Shown here in pieces: positions 1-5,900 of a DNA stretch of 6,946 nt; within the stretch, counting starts at the first letter, position 1; each line of letters opens with the position of its first letter. Under the pieces are notes generated by a model. The model made no database searches. It was not told where the DNA came from and was given only the letters and a program-made list of their open reading frames with translations. Source of the stretch: Verrucomicrobiales bacterium (GTDB lineage: Bacteria > Verrucomicrobiota > Verrucomicrobiia > Limisphaerales > UBA11320); contig DMJJ01000521.1 of NCBI GenBank assembly GCA_003452185.1, positions 1 to 6,946 of the forward strand. Direction: 5' to 3'. The position numbers and the translations under genes were made by a program.

Positions 1-1523
1 GGCGGCTGGAGTTTTTGGGGAGGCGTGACCGGCAGGTGAAGGTGAGGGGATATCGAGTGGAGCTGGGGGAGGTGGAAAGCGTGCTGAAGGAGCACGAGGG
101 GGTGAGGGACGGGGTGGTGGAGGTGAAGGGGGGGGAGTTGGTGGGGTATGTGGTGCCGAGGGATGGGAGGGGAGCGGCGCTGAGCGGAGGGAAGACGTGG
201 CGTGTGGGAGGAGGCGCGGGGCTGAGGGTGGCGCACGTGAACCGGAACGAGACGGAGTATATTTTTCGGGAGATTTTCGAGCTGCAGGCGTATGGGAGGC
301 ACGGAGTGAGGGTGGGAGCCGGGGGGGTGGTGTTGGACGTGGGAGCGAACATAGGGATGTTCAGCGTGTTCATGAACCTGACGGTGGCCGGGGTGAGGGT
401 GTATGCGTTTGAGCCGAACCCGGTGGTGTATGAGGCGCTGAGGAGGAACCTGAAGGCGTATGGGGAGGAGGGGAGAAGCGAGGGGATGAAGTGCGGGATG
501 GGGAGGGAGAGCGGGGAGGCGGAGCTGACATTTTACGAGGGGTTTTCGCTGTTGAGCGGTTTTCACGCGGAGGAGGCCGTGGAGAGGGAGGTGGTGAAGA
601 ACTACGTGAAGAACCAGCAGAGGGGGAGCGGGCGGAGCGAGGCGGAGCTGGAGAGGGAGGCAGAGGAGCTTGTGGCGGGTCGGTTTGAGGCGAAGCGGAT
701 GAAGGCGCGGATCTGGACGGTGGGGGAGTTTATGAAGGAGAGGGGCATAGGGGAGGTGGAGTTGCTGAAGGTGAACGTGGAGAAGAGCGAGAGGGAGGTT
801 TTGGAGGGAGTGGGGAAGGAGAACTGGGGAAAGATCCGGCAGGTGGTGGTGGAGGTGGATGTGAAGGGGCACGTGGAGCCGATCGTGGAGCTGCTGAAGG
901 GGCAGGGGTATGAGGTGGAGGTGGAGCAGGACCGGCTGCTGGAGAGGACGGAGCTGTGCTACGTGTATGGGATCCGGCCCGGGCCGAAAGGGAGGCTGGA
1001 GAGGGGGAAGAGCGGGCAGGTGGAGGTGAAGTGGCCCGAGGTGAGGGTTCCAGAGGCCGAGGAGCTGAGGGAGCATGTGGGGAGGAGGCTGCCCGAGCAC
1101 ATGGTGCCCAGGAGGTATGTGTACCTGGAGAAGATCCCGCTGACGGGGAACGGGAAGGTGGACCGGGGCGGGCTGCCGGATCCCGAGCAGGAGGGGATGG
1201 GGGGAGCGGGTGTGAGGGAGGCGCGGGAGAAGAGGGGTCCCCGCAACGAACAGGAACGGATCATCGCCGGGATCTGGGAGGAGGTGCTGGGGGTGAAGGG
1301 AATCGGCGTGCAGGACGACTTCTTCGAGCTGGGGGGACACTCCCTCCGCGCCACCCAGGTCGTCTCCAGAATCTCCCAGGCGTTCCAGATCCGACTCCCG
1401 TTGCGGACATTCTTCGAATCGCCTACGGTGGAGGGGCTCGCCATGACCGTGGAAAGGATCCTCATGGAGGAAATCGCCTCGATGGATGACGCGGAAGCGG
1501 CGCGCCTGGCGGATGGCGTATAG
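1..1523 (+). CDS. NRPS subunit, 3' part: A domain interrupted by FkbM-type methyltransferase, then T domain
   Basis: This is the C-terminal end of a nonribosomal peptide synthetase subunit. The frame is open to the left edge: codons from position 3 read RLEFLG before the TTG at 15, which is an internal Leu and not a start. Residues here count from position 15. Residues 4-22 are A-domain core A8 (DRQVKVRGYRVELGEVE). An FkbM-type methyltransferase of about 280 residues follows (about 57-340). The A domain then resumes with A9 (LPEHMVP, 359-365) and A10 (GNGKVDR, Lys381). The T domain (about 408-480) carries GGHSL, with Ser443 as the expected phosphopantetheine site. There is no epimerase or thioesterase; the protein ends in an acidic tail (EEIASMDDAEAARLADGV) that probably docks to the next subunit. 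The A-domain specificity core lies upstream of the window, so the substrate cannot be read. Up to about 1239 the codons are overwhelmingly G-ending, and the T domain is not. Family assignment is secure; methylation chemistry and product are unknown. Confidence 0.95.
   Translation, partial: RLEFLGRRDRQVKVRGYRVELGEVESVLKEHEGVRDGVVEVKGGELVGYVVPRDGRGAALSGGKTWRVGGGAGLRVAHVNRNETEYIFREIFELQAYGRHGVRVGAGGVVLDVGANIGMFSVFMNLTVAGVRVYAFEPNPVVYEALRRNLKAYGEEGRSEGMKCGMGRESGEAELTFYEGFSLLSGFHAEEAVEREVVKNYVKNQQRGSGRSEAELEREAEELVAGRFEAKRMKARIWTVGEFMKERGIGEVELLKVNVEKSEREVLEGVGKENWGKIRQVVVEVDVKGHVEPIVELLKGQGYEVEVEQDRLLERTELCYVYGIRPGPKGRLERGKSGQVEVKWPEVRVPEAEELREHVGRRLPEHMVPRRYVYLEKIPLTGNGKVDRGGLPDPEQEGMGGAGVREAREKRGPRNEQERIIAGIWEEVLGVKGIGVQDDFFELGGHSLRATQVVSRISQAFQIRLPLRTFFESPTVEGLAMTVERILMEEIASMDDAEAARLADGV
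190..1030 (+). other. Embedded FkbM-type SAM-dependent methyltransferase domain within the A domain
   Basis: This segment encodes a methyltransferase inserted between A-domain cores A8 and A9, the classic site for methyltransferases in interrupted A domains. Seen directly (numbering from position 15): the SAM-binding motif I VVLDVGANIGMFSVF around 105-119, the acidic post-motif AFEPNP at 131-136, and the FkbM-like LLKVNVEKSEREVLEG at 250-265. The last is followed by a region ending VEVEQDRLLERTELCYVYGI (301-320), which resembles NRPS-embedded FkbM-type domains I remember. Most FkbM proteins have Asp where this one has Asn254. FkbM relatives are typically O-methyltransferases, while insertions at this site in other NRPSs are often N-methyltransferases, so the methylated atom is not settled. 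The domain would act on the aminoacyl or peptidyl group held on the adjacent T domain. Boundaries are approximate. Confidence 0.85.
495..516 (+). other. G-quadruplex consensus in the coding strand of the methyltransferase domain
   Basis: Four G-tracts lie at 495-497, 500-503, 505-507 and 513-516, with loops of 2, 1 and 5 bases. This satisfies the usual G3+/N1-7 consensus. The tracts are on the coding strand, so the mRNA would carry them too. They arise from the run of GGG, AGG and GAG codons in this gene, and no function can be claimed from the sequence. Confidence 0.55.
1193..1237 (+). other. Six-tract G-quadruplex consensus at the A-T interdomain linker
   Basis: Six G-tracts follow each other at 1193-1196, 1199-1204, 1208-1210, 1216-1218, 1225-1227 and 1234-1237, with loops of 2, 3, 5, 6 and 6 bases. 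Any four consecutive tracts meet the G3+/N1-7 consensus. The element encodes the linker between the A10 core and the T domain, and it ends where the gene's G-ending codon use stops (about 1239). Formation of a quadruplex in DNA or RNA is possible but unproven. It may only be a by-product of the codon bias in a weakly constrained linker. Confidence 0.6.
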
Positions 1524-1537
1524 CTGCTCCGTTCTGT

Positions 1538-4500
1538 ATGGGAAACGAACTCGATCCTGAACAGCGTCGGACGAACCTCTCGGCGGCCAAGCAGGCCCTG
1601 CTCGAGCGGCGGCTTCGTGGCGACTTTCGGCGGGATTCGGTGCGCGACGGGATCCCGCGACGGGCTCCGGGAAGCGCGGCCCCCCTCTCATTTTCCCAGC
1701 GACGCCTCTGGTTTCTCGACCGGCTCGAGCCGGGCAGCAAGGCCTACAACATTCCCCTTTGCCGGCGGATCGAGGGCCCGCTCGATGTGGAGGCCCTCCG
1801 CCGGAGCCTGACGACGATCCGGGCCCGTCATGAGATCCTCCGCACCAGCTACGTCCTGGAGGGTGGGGAGGCCCGGCAGCAGGTGCTGGCCGCGGATGAG
1901 ATCCCGTTCCTCCTGGCCGACCTGTCCGGCCTTCCCCAGCCCGAGCGGGAGCGGGCCTGGCGAGCGCAGGCGGAGGCCGCCTCCGAGCGTCCTTTCGATC
2001 TGGCCCGCGGCGAGGTGATCCGGGCCCACCTCTGGCGGTTGGGTCCCGAGGACCACATCCTGCTCGTCAGCCAGCACCACATCGGGTTCGACGCCTGGTC
2101 CAGCACGATCCTTTACCGCGAGCTCGCCTCCCTCTATGAGGCGTTCCACCAGGGGCGCCCCTCCCCCCTGGCGGAGCTCCCGCTCCAGTACGCCGACTTT
2201 GCGGCCTGGCAGCAACAGGCCCTGAACGGGGCGGCCCTGGACACCCTGGGACGGTACTGGAAGGAGCGGCTCGCCGGGGCTCCCCCGGTGCTGGAGCTTC
2301 CGATGGACCGCCCGCGGCCCGCGGCCCAACGGCACCAGGGGAAGGTGATCGACTTCCAGGTCCCCAAGGGGCTGGGATCCCAGTTGAAGGCGCTGGCCCA
2401 GGAGGAAGGGGTCACCCTCTTCATGCTGCTGGCCGCGGCGTTCAACGTCCTGCTCTACCGCTACTCGCATCAGGAGGATATCCTCATCGGCACCCCGAGC
2501 GCCGGGCGATCCCGCTCCGAGCTTGAGTCCCTGATCGGCTTCTTCGTCAACACCCTCGTCCTCCGGACAAGCCTGGAAGGGGACCCGACCTTCCTCGACC
2601 TCCTGGAGCGGGTGAAGGAAGCCTCCCTGGGGATGTTTGCAAACGTCGACATGCCGTTTGAGCGGTTGGTCGAGGATCTCGCCCCCACCCGCGACCAGAG
2701 CATCAGCCCGCTGTTCCAGGTCATGTTCCTGCTCCAGAACACCCCCCGCGAGGAGCTCCGCCTGGCCGGCCTGACGCTTCGTCCGGTGGACATCCAGATC
2801 GGGGTGGCGAAGTTCGATCTGACCCTCGGCATGTGCGAGAGCGGGGAGCTTCTCGAGGGGTGGTTTGAGTACAACACCGACCTCTTCGATCCGTCGACGA
2901 TCGAGAGGATGATCGGCCACTGGCAGCAGCTCTTGTGGGGAATCGCGGCGAACCCGCGCCAGAACATTTCCCAGCTCCAGATGCTCCAGGTGGAGGAACG
3001 CCGCCAGCTCCTCGTGGAATGGAATGCCACGACCCGGGCCCATCCCGCCTCGGGGGGGCTCCACGAGCTCTTCGAGGCCGCGGCCTCCACCACCCCCGAG
3101 GCCGTGGCCGTCTCCGCCCAGGGAGCCGAGATCACCTACCGGGAGCTCGATGCGCGGTCCAACCAGCTCGCGCATCTCCTCCGCCGCCGCGGGGTTGGCC
3201 CGGGGGGTCTGGTGGCGCTCTGTCTCGAGGGATCGATCGACATGGTGGTTGCGATGCTTGCGACCCTCAAGGCGGGGGCCGCGTACGTTCCCGTCGACCC
3301 CGATTACCCGGCGCAGCGGATCGCCCTGATGCTCGAGGATGCCCAGCCCGCCGTGGTGGTGTCCCATGGGGCGGTGGTCTCACGGCTCCCGGCGGAAACC
3401 CCCTCCGATCGCGTGCTCGCCCTGGATGGCGTGGGCGATGCCCTTGCCGCCGAGGCTTCCACGCGCCCCGGGCTGGCGTGCGATCCGGAGTCGTGTGCCT
3501 ACGTGATCTATACCTCGGGGTCGACCGGCAGGCCGAAGGGGGCCATGATTCCCCATCGGGCGATCACGAACCACATGCACTGGATGCAGCGGGCTTACCC
3601 GGTGGGTCCCGGGGATGTGGTGTTCCAGAAGACGCCGTTCAGCTTCGATGCCTCGGTGTGGGAATTCTACGCCCCGCTCCTTGCGGGCGCACGGCTGCAC
3701 ATCGCCCGCCCGGGGGGACACCGCGACCCGGCCTACCTGAGCGAGACCGTCCGGAGCCTCCGGGTCACCGTCCTGCAGGTGGTCCCCTCGCTCCTGCGCC
3801 TCCTGCTTGAGGAACCCGGGTTCGCCTCCTGCGGCTCGCTCAAGCGGGTGTTTTGCGGCGGGGAGCCCCTCACCCCGGACCTCGTCCGGCGGTTCACCGA
3901 GGTGCTTCCGCGTGTCACGCTCCACAACCTGTATGGTCCGACGGAGACGGCCATCGATGCCACGGCCTGGGATTGCACGGCTGCGGATGGCTCCGGCACT
4001 TCGGTGCCGATCGGCCGGCCCGTCGACAACGCTCAGTGCTACATCCTCGATCACCAGCGCCAGCCGGTGCCGATGGGCGTGCCCGGGGAGCTTTGGATCG
4101 GAGGACGCGGGGTCGGGCTCGGGTACTGGCGGCGGCCGGACCTGACGGCGGAACGGTTTCAGCCCGATCCCTTCTCCACCCTCCCCGGGGTGAAGGCCTA
4201 TCGGACGGGCGACCTCTGCCGCTATCGACCCGGGGGAGTCATCGAGTTCCTGGGACGCCTCGACCACCAGGTCAAGGTCCGGGGATACCGTATCGAGCTG
4301 GGTGAAATCGAGGCGATCCTGAACTCCCATCCCTCGGTGCAGCAGTCGGTCGTGGTCGTCAGGGAATACCGTCCCTCGGACCGGCGGATCGTGGCGTATG
4401 CCGAGCTCAAGGCGGGGGCTGTCGGCGAGGTGGGGGACCTCCGGAGCCACGTCCGACGTCTTCTGCCCGACCACATGGTGCCGTCGGCGTTCATGATCGT

Positions 4501-5698
4501 GCGGGCCCTTCCCCTGACCCCCAACGGCAAGGTTGACCGGAAGCGGCTGCCGGCACCGGACCCCGGGAGCGAGGGGGTGAAGGGGGTGTTTACCCCGCCG
4601 GTCGACCCGGTGGAGATCCAGATCGCCCGCATCTGGGAGCGGTTGCTCGATGTGCCACAGGTCGGATTGAACGACAATTTCTTCACCCTCGGGGGACATT
4701 CCCTCCTGGCGGTTCACCTCTTTGTCGAGATCGAGAAATCGCTCGGGAAGAACCTTCCCCTCGCCTCGCTGTTTATCGCCCCCACGGTGGCCGAGCTCGC
4801 CCGCCTGGTGCGGGAGGGAGGAGGACGCGTCACCTGGTCCTCCCTCGTGCCGATCCAGCCCAAGGGGACCAAGCCCCCGTTTTTCTGCATCCATGCCGCC
4901 GGTGGAAACGTGCTGTTTTACCGCGATCTGGCCCTCCGGCTTGGGGAGGATCAACCGTTCTACGGGCTGCAGCCCAAGGGGCTCGACGGCAGCTCCGAGC
5001 GCCATCGAACGATCGAGGAGATGGCGGCGCACTACCTTTCGGAGATCCGGAGCGTCCAGCCGCGGGGCCCCTATTACCTGGGAGGCTCCTCCTACGGCGG
5101 GCTGGTCGCCTGGGAGATGGCGTGTCAGCTGTTGGACGCGGGGGAGACCGTCGGGCTCCTGGCGATGTTCGACACCCATGGCCCGGGGTATCCCGAGTTC
5201 CTGCCCGGGATTTCCAACCTCCGCTTCCGAATCCAGACCTACCGACAGGTCTTCCAGCATCATTGGGCCACGTTCTGGATGCTGCCAGGCTCGCAGCGCT
5301 GGGCCTACATGACCGGCAAGGGGAGCAAGCTTGGGCTGAGGATGCGGCGGATCTTCCGGCGGCGTGTGAAGCGGATGGGGCACGCGGTCTATCGGCTGAT
5401 GGGACGGAGCATTCCCCAGTCGCTCCAGGCGACCCAGGACCTGATCATGCTCGCGGGGTCCCGGTACACCCCGCGCCGATTCCGCGGCGTGGCCACGGTG
5501 TTTCGAGCCAGCGAGCAACCGTACGGGATCAAGCCGGATCCCGCCCTCGGCTGGGACAAGGTGGCCGCCGGGCCACTCGAGGTCATCGAGATCCCGGGGT
5601 ACCACGGGACCATGGTGGTCGAGCCCCGGGTGGCGCTCCTCGCAGACAAGCTCCGACCCATGCTCGGTCGGATCCCGCCCCCGACCCAGGGTCACTAG
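1538..5698 (+). CDS. NRPS termination subunit, C-A-T-TE, 1386 residues
   Basis: This complete single-module synthetase adds the last residue and releases the product. Residues 1-48 include a docking/linker helix (AAKQALLERRLRG). The C domain (about 48-490) shows SFSQRRLWFLDRL (51-63), RHEILRTS (97-104), the catalytic HHIGFDAWS (His181, Asp185) and IGFFVNT (333-339). It looks like the LCL type, which fits an upstream T domain with no epimerase. The A domain (about 508-1007) has YTSGSTGRPKGAM (658-670), FSFDASVWE (701-709), NLYGPTE (797-803), YRTGD (888-892) and catalytic Lys998. Its pocket residues read D704, A705, W708, Q747, V771, C773, L798, I806, D807. The T domain (about 1020-1092) has Ser1055 in GGHSL. 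The TE (about 1100-1378) has nucleophile Ser1185 in GGSSYGG, Asp1212 and His1356, so all catalytic residues are present. The ATG at 1538 sits 14 bases after the previous stop with no purine-rich ribosome site, suggesting translational coupling. It is clearly co-transcribed with the upstream subunit. Confidence 0.97.
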   Translation: MGNELDPEQRRTNLSAAKQALLERRLRGDFRRDSVRDGIPRRAPGSAAPLSFSQRRLWFLDRLEPGSKAYNIPLCRRIEGPLDVEALRRSLTTIRARHEILRTSYVLEGGEARQQVLAADEIPFLLADLSGLPQPERERAWRAQAEAASERPFDLARGEVIRAHLWRLGPEDHILLVSQHHIGFDAWSSTILYRELASLYEAFHQGRPSPLAELPLQYADFAAWQQQALNGAALDTLGRYWKERLAGAPPVLELPMDRPRPAAQRHQGKVIDFQVPKGLGSQLKALAQEEGVTLFMLLAAAFNVLLYRYSHQEDILIGTPSAGRSRSELESLIGFFVNTLVLRTSLEGDPTFLDLLERVKEASLGMFANVDMPFERLVEDLAPTRDQSISPLFQVMFLLQNTPREELRLAGLTLRPVDIQIGVAKFDLTLGMCESGELLEGWFEYNTDLFDPSTIERMIGHWQQLLWGIAANPRQNISQLQMLQVEERRQLLVEWNATTRAHPASGGLHELFEAAASTTPEAVAVSAQGAEITYRELDARSNQLAHLLRRRGVGPGGLVALCLEGSIDMVVAMLATLKAGAAYVPVDPDYPAQRIALMLEDAQPAVVVSHGAVVSRLPAETPSDRVLALDGVGDALAAEASTRPGLACDPESCAYVIYTSGSTGRPKGAMIPHRAITNHMHWMQRAYPVGPGDVVFQKTPFSFDASVWEFYAPLLAGARLHIARPGGHRDPAYLSETVRSLRVTVLQVVPSLLRLLLEEPGFASCGSLKRVFCGGEPLTPDLVRRFTEVLPRVTLHNLYGPTETAIDATAWDCTAADGSGTSVPIGRPVDNAQCYILDHQRQPVPMGVPGELWIGGRGVGLGYWRRPDLTAERFQPDPFSTLPGVKAYRTGDLCRYRPGGVIEFLGRLDHQVKVRGYRIELGEIEAILNSHPSVQQSVVVVREYRPSDRRIVAYAELKAGAVGEVGDLRSHVRRLLPDHMVPSAFMIVRALPLTPNGKVDRKRLPAPDPGSEGVKGVFTPPVDPVEIQIARIWERLLDVPQVGLNDNFFTLGGHSLLAVHLFVEIEKSLGKNLPLASLFIAPTVAELARLVREGGGRVTWSSLVPIQPKGTKPPFFCIHAAGGNVLFYRDLALRLGEDQPFYGLQPKGLDGSSERHRTIEEMAAHYLSEIRSVQPRGPYYLGGSSYGGLVAWEMACQLLDAGETVGLLAMFDTHGPGYPEFLPGISNLRFRIQTYRQVFQHHWATFWMLPGSQRWAYMTGKGSKLGLRMRRIFRRRVKRMGHAVYRLMGRSIPQSLQATQDLIMLAGSRYTPRRFRGVATVFRASEQPYGIKPDPALGWDKVAAGPLEVIEIPGYHGTMVVEPRVALLADKLRPMLGRIPPPTQGH

Positions 5699-5740
5699 GG
5701 CGGTCGGCGCCCGCCGCCGACCTGCGACCGAGTGCCCTGG
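5686..5740 (+). terminator. Imperfect inverted repeat across the NRPS stop codon, possible terminator
   Basis: The left arm pairs with the right arm in three blocks: CCAGGG (5686-5691) with CCCTGG (5735-5740), CACT (5693-5696) with AGTG (5731-5734), and CGGTCG (5701-5706) with CGACCG (5725-5730). One T and an AGGG are bulged on the left arm. A competing perfect 7-bp hairpin, GGTCGGC (5702-5708) with GCCGACC (5716-5722), uses the middle of the same region. The structure covers the TAG stop at 5696-5698. No T-tract follows, so it is not a textbook intrinsic terminator. It could mark the 3' end of the NRPS transcript or protect it from degradation. Confidence 0.35.
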
Positions 5741-5900
5741 GATCAACCGTTGCCTCCCTTCCGCCCCCCCTCCGCGCCCGGCCTCAAAACGGCATCGACT
5801 CGCACGGCACTTTCGCGATAGGGATTGGGTGCATCCGGACCTGAGACCCGTCCGGGGTCCTCCGCCTGAATCCAGGCGTGACCGGCAGCGTCTGAATCCT
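5699..5900. other. Intergenic region between the NRPS and the cytochrome-type gene
   Basis: This 202-base spacer has no convincing coding content and no recognisable -35/-10 pair. It contains the right half of the stop-codon inverted repeat, a C-rich stretch at about 5752-5779, and a small hairpin near the next gene. An AGGG at 5820-5823 lies five bases before an in-frame GTG at 5829, which would be an alternative start for the downstream gene. A promoter for that gene presumably lies here, but I cannot place it. Confidence 0.5.
5863..5878 (+). repeat. Short perfect hairpin upstream of the cytochrome-type gene
   Basis: CGCCTG (5863-5868) and CAGGCG (5873-5878) form a perfect 6-bp stem with an AATC loop, 22 bases before the preferred GTG start at 5901. 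There is no following T-tract. It could be a small operator or leader structure, or chance in GC-rich DNA. Confidence 0.25.

Noticed and set aside
15..17. TTG at 15 as the true start of the first gene
   Set aside because: Codons 3-14 continue the A8-proximal motif (RLEF before LG), and an NRPS protein cannot begin in the middle of an A domain. The gene is simply cut by the window edge.
60..1240. The G-rich stretch as a tandem repeat, CRISPR-like array or low-complexity non-coding DNA
   Set aside because: No unit repeats at a regular spacing, and the frame encodes recognisable A8, methyltransferase and A9/A10 motifs. The repetitiveness comes from codon choice.
1688..3367. Open frame on the - strand (559 codons) antisense to the condensation and early adenylation domains
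   Set aside because: The + strand encodes canonical C and A motifs throughout. The antisense product has no recognisable motif and reflects GC-rich codon periodicity.
26..4311. The two A8 segments (26-76 and 4261-4311) as a recent duplication
   Set aside because: The proteins are alike because A8 is conserved in all A domains, but third positions differ almost throughout, so there is no sign of recent copying.
5122..5844. Open frame on the + strand (240 codons) overlapping the TE and running into the intergenic region
   Set aside because: It is out of frame with a TE having a full catalytic triad, and its translation lacks any domain signature.
5845..5859. GACCC/GGGTC hairpin in the intergenic region as a terminator
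   Set aside because: The stem is only 5 bp, there is no T-tract, and alternative pairings in the same bases are equally good. It is expected by chance at this GC content.
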